This document shows positions 5,804-12,413 of a stretch of DNA of 12,431 nucleotides, piece after piece. The DNA comes from Solibacillus sp045640265 (GTDB lineage: Bacteria > Bacillota > Bacilli > Bacillales_A > Planococcaceae), in NCBI GenBank assembly GCA_045640265.1, contig JAZUES010000051.1, positions 1-12,431 of the forward strand, written 5' to 3'. Below the pieces are notes generated by a model. The model was not told the DNA's origin, did no database searches, and saw only the letters and a list, made by a program, of their open reading frames with translations. The position numbers and the translations under genes are program-made. Each line of letters begins with the position of its first letter. Position 1 is the stretch's first letter.

Positions 5804-6513
5804 AAAAATGGCTTTCCCTCATTCTCGCGTTCATTATTATTGGGACTGTGCTATTTGGTTACAACGAATTTAACGGCAATTTCATTTCAAAAAAGATGGC
5901 CAAAAATACATTAGAACATTATTTAGAGGAACAATACGGAGACATCCGATACCAAGTTGATAAAGGATTTTATAATTTCAAATTTGATACCTATGATTTC
6001 GATGTGACATTTTATGAAGATGCACTTAATTGGACTTATTCATTTGAAGTGGGACCAAAAATTGTGCCTACAACGATACAAACAATTACGATGCACTATG
6101 ATTCAAAAGACGATTCACTTTCAACTGCATGGAGTGAACAGGGCTCTCGCTATATTAAGGAATTATTAGCAGGACTTCCAGTTGGTGCTATTAGTTATTA
6201 TATTGAGATTCCCAGAAACTTTACGGAAGCAAAATGGTCCCCTACTATTGATGTATTAATCGCACCGTCTATTTCAATTGATTGCTCTTTATATAAAGGT
6301 GAAAGTAAGGAAGAATTTCTACAAACCGCAAAGGAAATTCAAACACGATTAAATACAGATGGAATTAACTATGACCATGTATTTTTATCAATGGATGCTA
6401 AATTCGATAATCGAGACGGCAAAAAAGAGGGTTATGCACCGATTTATTATGAACGAAAATATTCAGTACAATTTACACCCAATAAAGAAGTTACATTGGA
6501 GGATATTTATTAA
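5800..6513 (+). CDS. Membrane-anchored YfjL-like protein, function unknown
   Basis: A 237-residue protein with one N-terminal membrane segment (about residues 4-21) and the rest predicted outside the cell. The stretch just after it (NEFNGNFISKKMAKNTLEHY) resembles the N-terminal region of YfjL-like proteins, in which an NGNP-type motif is followed by a Lys-rich helix ending in YL..KYG. The remainder is mixed alpha/beta with no catalytic motif that I recognise. It overlaps the anti-sigma gene by 4 bases and has an AAAGGAGG ribosome binding site, so it belongs to the sigma operon. It could be a sensor, an effector or an anti-sigma accessory protein. No clear terminator follows; a weak AACAA/TTGTT palindrome (6548-6560 region) lies before the next promoter. 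Confidence 0.75.
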   Translation: MKKWLSLILAFIIIGTVLFGYNEFNGNFISKKMAKNTLEHYLEEQYGDIRYQVDKGFYNFKFDTYDFDVTFYEDALNWTYSFEVGPKIVPTTIQTITMHYDSKDDSLSTAWSEQGSRYIKELLAGLPVGAISYYIEIPRNFTEAKWSPTIDVLIAPSISIDCSLYKGESKEEFLQTAKEIQTRLNTDGINYDHVFLSMDAKFDNRDGKKEGYAPIYYERKYSVQFTPNKEVTLEDIY

Positions 6514-6556
6514 TTCCATCTCAAAACATTTGACTTTTTTCTTCAAACAAGCTTTG

Positions 6557-6585
6557 TTGCACTTAGCAGAAAGTTGATATATTAT
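6557..6585 (+). promoter_or_regulatory. Sigma-A promoter for the structured RNA
   Basis: TTGCAC (6557-6562), a 17-base spacer and TATTAT (6580-6585). Transcription should start near 6592. A second possible -10, TATACT at 6631-6636, has no good -35; it would give a transcript of about 205 bases. Confidence 0.6.
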
Positions 6586-6591
6586 AACGAT

Positions 6592-6847
6592 AAGGCTACG
6601 TTGTACGTACGAATATTAAGTTTTAACCTTTATACTTATATAGGGAGTTTTACATCGAATTTGGAATGACGTGCCTGGACTCTTTTGACTCTAGGATAGG
6701 CAGGAAAAATTTTGCGAACACCCACTTTGAGGAGTGGTGGTTTAAAACTTACTATAATAACTACGGCAATGTGGCTTTATTACATAAAGCGCATACCAGA
6801 AATGGTTTATGGGCACTCTCACAAGTTTTGTGAGGGTGTTTTTTTGT
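6592..6847 (+). ncRNA. Structured small RNA, possible 6S RNA (ssrS)
   Basis: No reading frame fits here, yet there is a promoter, dense secondary structure and a strong terminator. Helices visible: CCTGGACTC/GACTCTAGG (6675-6695 region, TTTT loop); CCACT/AGTGG (about 6722-6736) closed further out by GAAC/GTTT; GCTTTAT/ATAAAGC with a TAC loop (6774-6790); and CATACCA-GAAA-TGGTTTATG. The stretch TTTTGCGAACAC just before the second helix resembles the B. subtilis 6S-1 region that templates the product RNA, whose reported start is GUUCGGUCAAAACU. UUUAAAACU after that helix recalls the opposite strand of the 6S bubble. I cannot build the full rod shape of 6S by eye. The alternative is a terminator-controlled leader of the downstream sugar kinase. 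The 5' end is uncertain (6592 or about 6643). Confidence 0.5.
6814..6847 (+). terminator. Terminator of the structured RNA
   Basis: CACTCTCACAA pairs with TTGTGAGGGTG (11 pairs, one G-U, 3-base loop), followed by TTTTTTT. It is strong and ends about 100 bases before the next gene. Confidence 0.92.
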
Positions 6848-6914
6848 ATAGAAAATCCTAGCAGAGTTAAATTGGTGTGATTAGTTTTAATTTCAATTTA
6901 TTTATGCCACAATT

Positions 6915-6930
6915 TGTAATAACAATTACA
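6915..6930 (+). promoter_or_regulatory. Inverted repeat before the sugar kinase
   Basis: TGTAAT-AACA-ATTACA, two perfect 6-bp arms, ends 2 bases before the GGAGGG ribosome binding site of the kinase gene. It could be an operator or a small leader hairpin. No convincing promoter is seen between 6848 and 6914. Confidence 0.35.
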
Positions 6931-6945
6931 TTGGAGGGATGATTT

Positions 6946-7908
6946 TTGCGGAAGGTTTTTTGTATTGGTGAATTATTAATTGATTTTTTTACAACAGCTC
7001 AACAGCAATCATTGATAGAGGCCATGACTTTCGAAAAACAGGCTGGAGGTGCCCCTGCAAATGTGGCTGCTGCCATCGCGAAATTAGGTGGAGAAGCTTA
7101 TTTTTGTGGAAAGGTTGGTGACGATGCATTTGGCCACTTTTTAAAACAAACCTTACAGCAAAAGGGTGTACATACAGATCAACTCGTTTTCGATCAGACA
7201 TCATCGACAACATTAGCATTCGTTTCAAGACAGGCTGACGGGGAACGCGATTTTATTTTTAATCGTGGCGCAGATAAACTACTTCGCCTGGAAGAAATTA
7301 ATTTGCCACAACTGAAGCAGATGGATATCATTCATTTTGGCTCAGCAACTGCTCTTTTAAGCGACCCATTTGGCACAACCTATGAACAGCTTTTACAAAA
7401 AGCACTTCTTCAAAATCAGTTTATTTCATTCGATCCAAATTACCGCGCAAACTTATGGGAAAATAATACCGAAGTATTTATTCAAAAGTGTCAGCCGTTT
7501 TTACAAGCCGCCCATTTTATTAAAATGAGCGATGAAGAATTGCTATTATTTGGGCAAACAGAGGATTTTGACGAAGCTATTCAACTCTTTACTAAAATCC
7601 AACATAAAGTAATTGCCATTACACGTGGCGCTGCCGGTACTGTTTTAATTTACAACGGTCAGACGACGACGATTCCATCCATTCTTGTCAATGCAATAGA
7701 TACCACAGGTGCAGGTGATGCATTTGTTGGTGCTGTTTTATATCAACTAAGTACACTTCCAGAAAAATTAATTTCACTCAATGAATGGTTCAACATTATT
7801 AAATTTGCAAATCAAGTTGGCGCTAGAGTTTGTGAAAAAGTTGGAGCAATCGAAGCACTCCCTACATTACAACAGCTAAAAAATTGTAAAAAAGGCGCTA
7901 ACTATTGA
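6946..7908 (+). CDS. PfkB-family sugar kinase, probably fructokinase
   Basis: A 320-residue cytoplasmic ribokinase/PfkB-family kinase that transfers phosphate from ATP to a sugar. Both family signatures are present: AGGAPANVAAAIAKLGG (33-49) and DTTGAGDAF (252-260), with Asp258 as catalytic base and the anion hole formed by GAGD. The opening (CIGELLIDFF) and GERDFIFNRGAD resemble bacterial fructokinases (ScrK type), so fructose to fructose-6-phosphate is the best guess; other sugars or nucleosides are possible. The start is TTG after GGAGGGATGA. An out-of-frame ATG at 6939 is not used. No transporter or sucrose hydrolase gene is adjacent, so the pathway context is missing. The gene converges on the reductase gene at 7940. 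Confidence 0.9.
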   Translation: MRKVFCIGELLIDFFTTAQQQSLIEAMTFEKQAGGAPANVAAAIAKLGGEAYFCGKVGDDAFGHFLKQTLQQKGVHTDQLVFDQTSSTTLAFVSRQADGERDFIFNRGADKLLRLEEINLPQLKQMDIIHFGSATALLSDPFGTTYEQLLQKALLQNQFISFDPNYRANLWENNTEVFIQKCQPFLQAAHFIKMSDEELLLFGQTEDFDEAIQLFTKIQHKVIAITRGAAGTVLIYNGQTTTIPSILVNAIDTTGAGDAFVGAVLYQLSTLPEKLISLNEWFNIIKFANQVGARVCEKVGAIEALPTLQQLKNCKKGANY

Positions 7909-7938
7909 ACTCATCAATAGCTAACGCCTCTTCTTTCT
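7888..7938. terminator. Shared two-way terminator between convergent genes
   Basis: Arms 7894-7908 and 7914-7928 pair over 15 positions with two mismatches (GGCG.TA.CTATTGA). On the minus strand the stem is followed by TTTTTT; on the plus strand by the T-rich TCTTCTTTCTTTT. It overlaps the stop codon of the kinase and ends before the stop of the reductase. Confidence 0.85.
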
Positions 7939-7939
7939 T

Positions 7940-8671
7940 TTACATCATAATGCCGCCATCAACATGAAGTACGTGGCCGGTAATATAGCTCGACTCGTCT
8001 GATGCTAAAAATGCATACGCATTTGCAACATCTTCCGGACTGCCGATTCGTTGCATGCTCGTAATGGTTTTAACAAGACCTGCGATTTCTCCTGGGACGG
8101 TTTCAACCATGCCTGTCTCGATAAATCCTGGAGCAACAGCATTCACTGTAATTCCCTTTCTTCCCAACTCTTTTGCCCATGTTTTTGTCATACCAATGAC
8201 CGCTGCTTTTGTTGCGGTATAGTTTGTTTGACCGAAATTCCCTCGAACTGCACTTACCGAAGAGGTATTAATTATTTTTCCATATTTTTGTTCAATCATA
8301 TAAGGTGCGACTGCTTGTGTACAATAAAATACGCCGTTCAAATTAATTTGTACGACCTTTTCAAAGTCTTCTTCGGTCAATTTCAATAACGTAGCATCAC
8401 GCGTAATGCCCGCATTATTAATTAAAATATCAATTCCACCAAACTTTTCAAAAACATCTGCAGCCATTCTTTTTACTTGCGGTAATTTCGATACATCCGC
8501 TTCAAAGAATACAACTTGCTCATCAAAAGTTGCAGCTACCTTTTCCCCAGCTTCTTTATCATAATCAACAATCGCTACTTTTGCTCCTTCAGCAACAAAA
8601 CGTTTTACTGCAGCCAGTCCAATCCCACTTGCGCCCCCTGTAATAATTGCAACCTTGTTTTCTAAACGCAT
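7940..8671 (-). CDS. fabG: Short-chain dehydrogenase/reductase, FabG type (3-oxoacyl reductase)
   Basis: A 243-residue classical short-chain dehydrogenase, close to 3-oxoacyl-ACP reductases and acetoacetyl-CoA reductases. Visible: the nucleotide-binding TGGASGIG (11-18), NNAG (85-88), the catalytic set Asn110, Ser138, Tyr151 and Lys155 (YTATK), and the family's usual GGIMM-like end (HVDGG). Asp36 at the end of the second strand (IVDYD) is the position that usually selects NAD(H); NADPH-dependent FabG enzymes lack an acid there. So this may be a second, NAD-linked FabG used in degradation or polymer metabolism instead of the essential fatty-acid gene. No other fatty-acid synthesis gene is nearby, which supports that view. 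The ribosome binding site AAGGGG precedes the ATG. Cre-like sites upstream suggest carbon control. Confidence 0.92.
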   Translation of the reverse strand: MRLENKVAIITGGASGIGLAAVKRFVAEGAKVAIVDYDKEAGEKVAATFDEQVVFFEADVSKLPQVKRMAADVFEKFGGIDILINNAGITRDATLLKLTEEDFEKVVQINLNGVFYCTQAVAPYMIEQKYGKIINTSSVSAVRGNFGQTNYTATKAAVIGMTKTWAKELGRKGITVNAVAPGFIETGMVETVPGEIAGLVKTITSMQRIGSPEDVANAYAFLASDESSYITGHVLHVDGGIMM

Positions 8672-8810
8672 TTTCTCTACCCCTTTTTAAATGTTCATCT
8701 ACATCATTAAATGGTTTTTTATCCATTGATTCGCCCCTTCATTAGTAATTCTTGAATAGACAATATAAATCCTTCAAATGTCCCACTAAAATCATGTATA
8801 AAAACCTGTA

Positions 8811-8892
8811 TGAAAACGCTATCTAAAAAATTCTTTCAAGCTTTCTGCAAACGCAACCAATGTTTATAAACCCAACTATGAAGCGTTTTCAT
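8811..8892. promoter_or_regulatory. Three cre-like (CcpA) sites
   Basis: CcpA binds TGWAANCGNTNWCA. TGAAAACGCTATCT (8811-8824) matches at 13 of 14 positions. TGCAAACGCAACCA (8846-8859) matches at about 11. TGAAGCGTTTTCA (8879-8891) is the palindromic core with one base missing. Together ATGAAAACGCT (8810-8820) and AGCGTTTTCAT (8882-8892) form a perfect 11-bp inverted repeat. The sites lie between the divergent reductase gene and the 35-residue gene, so either could be controlled. The rest of 8672-8926 shows no convincing promoter. Confidence 0.45.
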
Positions 8893-8926
8893 GAATTTTC
8901 ATTCACATTTTATCTTTGTTAAATTC

Positions 8927-8955
8927 TTTACTAAATTTTCTGAATATTGTATAAT
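8927..8955 (+). promoter_or_regulatory. Sigma-A promoter of the small acidic gene
   Basis: TTTACT (8927-8932), a 17-base spacer and a perfect TATAAT (8950-8955). Transcription should start near 8962, leaving a leader of only about 16 bases that contains the AAAGGAG ribosome binding site. Confidence 0.7.
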
Positions 8956-8977
8956 GAACAAAAGGAGTTGATACAAA

Positions 8978-9085
8978 ATGATAAACTACACTTATTTAAC
9001 AACGGATGAAAATGATGTATCTTATTTATATGAGGATGACAGCGATTTCTTCGATTTAGACAGATTTGATGACAACGATATTTAA
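8978..9085 (+). CDS. Small, extremely acidic 35-residue protein
   Basis: A short gene with complete signals: a consensus promoter, AAAGGAG at about 8961-8967, an ATG at 8978, a TAA at 9083, and a very strong terminator 40 bases later. The product begins MINYTYLTTDENDVSYLYED. It holds ten Asp and two Glu against a single Arg and no Lys, so its net charge is about -11. It has no membrane segment, no cysteine and no recognisable domain. I do not recognise the family. Its acidity would suit binding to a basic surface, to metal, or DNA mimicry, but this is speculation. The full set of expression signals makes a real gene likely. Confidence 0.65.
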   Translation: MINYTYLTTDENDVSYLYEDDSDFFDLDRFDDNDI

Positions 9086-9124
9086 GGAATGGAGCTTACA
9101 GAGAAAATGGAATCCAGTAAATCG

Positions 9125-9175
9125 ATAAAGGATGTGGCAAACCGCTAAACACGATTGCCACATCCTTTATTTTTA
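9125..9175 (+). terminator. Strong terminator between the small acidic gene and the convergent acyltransferase operon
   Basis: A perfect 16-bp stem (ATAAAGGATGTGGCAA with its complement, 9125-9140 and 9155-9170) around a 14-base loop, followed by TTTTTAT-type sequence on the plus strand. The minus strand has no good T run after the stem, so it mainly serves the plus-strand small gene. It may also help end the minus-strand operon. Confidence 0.85.
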
Positions 9176-9178
9176 TAC

Positions 9179-9856
9179 CTATTTTACATATTGCACGAGC
9201 CAATCCTCTTCATCTTTTTGCATCGCTAATCCAACAAATCCTTCTTTTAAAAGTCTTTGCTGCCCTTCTATATCCTTCATTGAGAGGTAAATTTCCTCAG
9301 ACCATTTATTCGTTTCTTGTTGTAAAGACTTCATAAATACATAGCGTAATTTTCCGCCGTATTTTAGCTTTAAGTTAACGATATACATACCTTGTGAAAA
9401 CTTATCTTTTAAGCTTGCAATATTTCCTGGCATGACTGTTGCACAAACAATATTGAACTTGGTTGTATCAACTTGTTTCATGATAATATCAGCCATTATA
9501 CGTTGTAAACCGTATCCACGGAAATCGGGATGTACATTTGAAATTTCTTGATACAGTACTTTTTTTAGCTCTTCTTCAGTTGTAAGCCCCATATCATAAC
9601 CTAAATGTTCTTCATCAATTTCTGGTTCTAATAAGGCCCGGAATGCGATTAATTTTTCTTCAATAAATACTCCAATCATGACACCATGTCCACGTAAAAT
9701 AAAGCTTAGTTCCTGTTCATCAAGTGGTTGTAAAATCGCTTTATTTTCTAATGCATCCACGACCTCGAGCTGCAACTTCTGAAGCTGAGGGATATGTGTT
9801 TCATTGAGTACGTAAACTTCATACGTCGTATTCCCTAAAAATCCTGACGTAATCAT
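9179..9856 (-). CDS. GNAT-family acyltransferase
   Basis: A 225-residue cytoplasmic protein of the GCN5-related N-acyltransferase superfamily. The acyl-CoA pyrophosphate-binding loop is visible as NVHPDFRGYGLQRIM (107-121, R-G-Y-G), followed by the strand and helix with VMPGNIASLKDKFSQGM (141-157) that is typical of the fold. It is longer than most single GNAT domains and has extra residues at the C-terminus. The substrate is unknown. It is last in a three-gene operon: its ATG touches the stop of the epimerase gene (TAAATG) and there is no good ribosome binding site, so it probably depends on translational coupling. Acyltransferases beside enolase-superfamily racemases are known from N-succinyl amino acid racemisation in Geobacillus, which is a possible parallel. 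Confidence 0.85.
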   Translation of the reverse strand: MITSGFLGNTTYEVYVLNETHIPQLQKLQLEVVDALENKAILQPLDEQELSFILRGHGVMIGVFIEEKLIAFRALLEPEIDEEHLGYDMGLTTEEELKKVLYQEISNVHPDFRGYGLQRIMADIIMKQVDTTKFNIVCATVMPGNIASLKDKFSQGMYIVNLKLKYGGKLRYVFMKSLQQETNKWSEEIYLSMKDIEGQQRLLKEGFVGLAMQKDEEDWLVQYVK

Positions 9857-10969
9857 TTATTGCACCACACATTGTTCACGTGTTAACTCTGCTAAAATCA
9901 TTTCGTCTACATCTACACCAAGTCCTGGGCGCTCTGTTAACTGAATAAATGGCACGTCATAATGAAGATTTCCGATATCTTTAGAGAATTTAAGTGGACC
10001 TGTTAATTCGACACTTGTGAATGATTTATTTGAAAATGCTACATGAAAACCAGCGGCAGAACCAACAGAGGATTCAACCATTGAACCAATTTGGCATTCC
10101 ATACCGGCCATTTCTGCCATATGTGCTAACTTCATCGCAGGATAAATGCCACCGCATTTCATCAATTTAATATTCACTTTGTCTGCTGCACGTTTTGCGA
10201 TAATTTCACGCATTTCACGTACACCACGTAAGCCTTCATCGATCATGACAGGAATCGTTGTTTTTGATTTAATTTCTACCATACCATCAATGTCTTCTGC
10301 TCGAACGGGTTGTTCTAACCAATCAATATTTAATTGTTCTAATGCACGGACTGCCTGCATCGTTGTTGAGCTGTTTACCCAGCCTTGGTTGACATCTACA
10401 CGAATGGCAATTTTTTCTCCAACACGTGCGCGTACAGCTCGAATACGTGCCACATCACTTGCCACGTCACGACCAACCTTCATTTTGAATGAGTTATAAC
10501 CCATTTCTACGCGCTCTGCTGCTTCATTGGCCATTTTTTCTGGTGTCCCAATACTTAATACATGGGTAATCGGGAATTTTTCATGGTAGCGACCACCTGT
10601 TAATTGGTACGCTGGTACGCCTAATTTTTTCCCAACTACATCAAAGCACGCAATATCAATCGCAGCTTTTGCAGCAGGTGCACTATAAATAAGTGCATCC
10701 ATTTTGGCGTGGATTTTTTCAAAGTTCATTGGGTTTTCGCCAATCATTGCTGGCGCTAATGTATGTTTTAATACCGCATACGTACCTTCTAGTGTTTCTC
10801 CTGTTACGTGTTCGTCTGGAACTGCTTCGCCCCAGCCAACAAGTCCGCACTCTGTTGTCATTTTCACGATGATAGATGGCATATTTGGATATGTCCCATA
10901 ACTAACGATAAATGGCTCAATTAATGGTAATTCGATATTAAATATTTCAATGGATTTAATTTGTAGCAT
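9857..10969 (-). CDS. Enolase-superfamily racemase/epimerase (muconate-lactonizing subgroup)
   Basis: A 370-residue enzyme with the capping domain (about 1-125) and modified TIM barrel of the muconate lactonizing enzyme subgroup. The active site is complete: Lys162-x-Lys164 (FKMKVG), metal ligands Asp192 (RVDVNQGW), Glu219 (WLEQP) and Asp244 (MIDEG), and the second base Lys268 (NIKLMKCGG). The two lysines on opposite faces fit 1,1-proton transfer, i.e. racemisation or epimerisation next to a carboxylate. The stretch NIKLMKCGGI and ESSVGSAAGFH resemble dipeptide epimerases, but the DxD motif of L-Ala-D/L-Glu epimerases is replaced by VELTGPL, so a different substrate is likely: another dipeptide, an N-acyl amino acid, or a betaine. 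AGGAGG lies ahead of the ATG. Middle gene of the operon. Confidence 0.88.
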   Translation of the reverse strand: MLQIKSIEIFNIELPLIEPFIVSYGTYPNMPSIIVKMTTECGLVGWGEAVPDEHVTGETLEGTYAVLKHTLAPAMIGENPMNFEKIHAKMDALIYSAPAAKAAIDIACFDVVGKKLGVPAYQLTGGRYHEKFPITHVLSIGTPEKMANEAAERVEMGYNSFKMKVGRDVASDVARIRAVRARVGEKIAIRVDVNQGWVNSSTTMQAVRALEQLNIDWLEQPVRAEDIDGMVEIKSKTTIPVMIDEGLRGVREMREIIAKRAADKVNIKLMKCGGIYPAMKLAHMAEMAGMECQIGSMVESSVGSAAGFHVAFSNKSFTSVELTGPLKFSKDIGNLHYDVPFIQLTERPGLGVDVDEMILAELTREQCVVQ

Positions 10970-10986
10970 GCTGGTTCCTCCTATTT

Positions 10987-11598
10987 TTAAAGCGGACGTT
11001 CTATTGTAAACATTTCCCCAATTTTAGCGTAATCATTTCCCGCTAAACGACTGATTGCGGTTAAAGCAACTGGATCAATTCGACCATCCATATAAATACT
11101 TTCTTCTATATGATAATACTTTATCCTTGCAATGATAAGGTCACATCCTGGATTTCCACCATTTCCTCCGAGTTCAAGTGCGGTTTCAAGTTCACATTCA
11201 AAACGCACCTTCGCTTCCTTTACACCTGGTACGCGAATTTTCGTACTTTCTACTAATGTAAGGTCAGCACGTGTCACTTCACTTTCCTCTGGAGGTAAAT
11301 TTGCAGCGGTCTCATTTACTTGTTCAACATTTTGCTCATCAACAACGTGCACAACAAATTGCTTATTGGCCCGAATATTTCGCGCAGTATCTTTCATTTG
11401 TCCTTGTTTTCGCTGAATGCTTACCGAAATCATCGGTGGATTCGATGACACAATATTAAAGAAGCTAAATGGCGCTGCATTGACAACACCTTCTTCAGAC
11501 ATCGATGTAATAAAAGCAATCGGTCTTGGAATAATCGATCCAATCAAAAATTTATAGTTTTCTCGTTCCGATAACTGTTTCGGATCTATTTGCTGCAT
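10987..11598 (-). CDS. Flavin reductase-like FMN-binding split-barrel protein
   Basis: A 203-residue cytoplasmic flavoprotein of the flavin reductase domain family, similar in pattern to B. subtilis YwrF. The hallmark N-terminal block is clear: GSIIPRPIAFITS (20-32), then NAAPFSFFNIVSSNPP (40-55), which lines the FMN site. GGNGGNP and the C-terminal GRIDPVALTAISRLAGNDYA block are also typical of this group. It may reduce flavin for a partner or act as an oxidoreductase itself. It is first in the minus-strand operon, with GGAGGGG 6 bases before its ATG. Its stop lies 17 bases before the epimerase start. No monooxygenase partner is seen in the window. Confidence 0.9.
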   Translation of the reverse strand: MQQIDPKQLSERENYKFLIGSIIPRPIAFITSMSEEGVVNAAPFSFFNIVSSNPPMISVSIQRKQGQMKDTARNIRANKQFVVHVVDEQNVEQVNETAANLPPEESEVTRADLTLVESTKIRVPGVKEAKVRFECELETALELGGNGGNPGCDLIIARIKYYHIEESIYMDGRIDPVALTAISRLAGNDYAKIGEMFTIERPL

Positions 11599-11628
11599 AA
11601 TTACCCCTCCTTTTCTATCATTATTCTG

Positions 11629-11657
11629 ACTTTAAAGAATGCTGATTCACTCGTCAA
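11629..11657 (-). promoter_or_regulatory. Sigma-A promoter of the flavin reductase-epimerase-GNAT operon
   Basis: TTGACG (11657-11652), a 17-base spacer and TAAAGT (11634-11629). The start would fall near 11622, giving a leader of about 24 bases with the GGAGGGG ribosome binding site. Confidence 0.55.
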
Positions 11658-11711
11658 ATAAAACTTCAACTTATCATTCGGTCTAGAAAGGTATATTTAT
11701 TCACACAAAAA

Positions 11712-11809
11712 AATGCAGGATTTCTTAACAAAGAACCACTTAATTGGCCTTAGATTTTTAAAATTTTGCCCTAATTTAAAAAATCTAAGCCAAATAATAT
11801 TTCTGCATT
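11712..11809. repeat. Long interrupted inverted repeat (about 98 bp)
   Basis: The outer arms AATGCAG (11712-11718) and CTGCATT (11803-11809) enclose inner arms TTGGCCTTAGATTTTT (11744-11759) and AAAAATCTAAGCCAA (11779-11793), which pair perfectly apart from one bulged C. Runs of T follow the structure on both strands. It lies outside the predicted operon leader. It could be a two-way terminator, a small non-autonomous mobile element, or a leader attenuator if an upstream promoter exists. Confidence 0.75.
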
Positions 11810-12368
11810 AATCGTTTTTTGCTAGCGAAATTGCAAAATAATCATTTTAACGAAGCTGTTATAAACAGTTACATCATTTTTTCTCAACTTCATGAAACTA
11901 GCGTTATTTTTTTATAAATCGCCTTAAAAACATTGAATTCCCAATGCATAAAGCTATTTTAACATTATTTCTCGTGTACTAATAACTGTTATATTATTGT
12001 TGAAATAGTATTAGCCCTCCTATTCGAAACGGAAGAAATAAAAGAATTTATGTTTCAAAAGAGAATATTTAGTTATTTAGATAGAATATTCCGTTGTTTT
12101 AGTCAGAAAATTTAATCGTTATCATTTTTTTGTTAAATACTAAATATCCCCTTACAAAAATTTCAAGGAACCTAGCTATGTCAACGTTTTCAGTGTATTT
12201 GTCTTTGGTAAAATTCAAACTTTAAGTACAATTTTATGCTGCAAGAAAAGAAATTTATGTTTTTTCGACATAATATATTTTCGAAATTTCACTTGCATAA
12301 CATAATAATTTGATGTTAAGTTATTGTCATAGACGTTCATAGTTTTGACACATCTACTTGAAAGAGAA
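11810..12368. other. AT-rich intergenic stretch without a recognisable gene
   Basis: No convincing reading frame with start signals, no tRNA and no repeat array. Small features only: CTGTT-ATA-AACAG near 11860, two AGAATATT direct repeats at about 12063-12090, and a GAAATTTATGT/ACATA..AAATTTC pairing near 12250-12292. A perfect TTGACA lies at 12345-12350, but its -10 zone (AAATTAT) is poor. Confidence 0.6.
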
Positions 12369-12390
12369 AATTATCGTATCGTCGATAATT
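12369..12390 (+). promoter_or_regulatory. Inverted repeat at the promoter of the next gene
   Basis: AATTATCG-TATCGT-CGATAATT has perfect 8-bp arms and runs into TATAAT (12390-12395), a perfect -10 box without a good -35. A regulator bound here would overlap the promoter. The CGATAATTATAATG part loosely resembles a Fur box, but not well enough to name it. Confidence 0.4.
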
Positions 12391-12413
12391 ATAATGTGTA
12401 AGGGGGAAATATT

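Noticed and set aside
12051..12116. 21-codon frame starting MFQKRIFSYL
   Set aside because: Poor ribosome binding site and AT-driven composition; not distinguishable from chance.
12178..12225. 15-codon frame MSTFSVYLSLVKFKL with a weak AAGGA ahead
   Set aside because: Too short, no promoter or terminator, and nothing downstream that it would clearly lead.
12383..12397. Fur box upstream of the last gene
   Set aside because: Only one half matches GATAAT well; the other half departs at two positions, so it is reported only as an inverted repeat.
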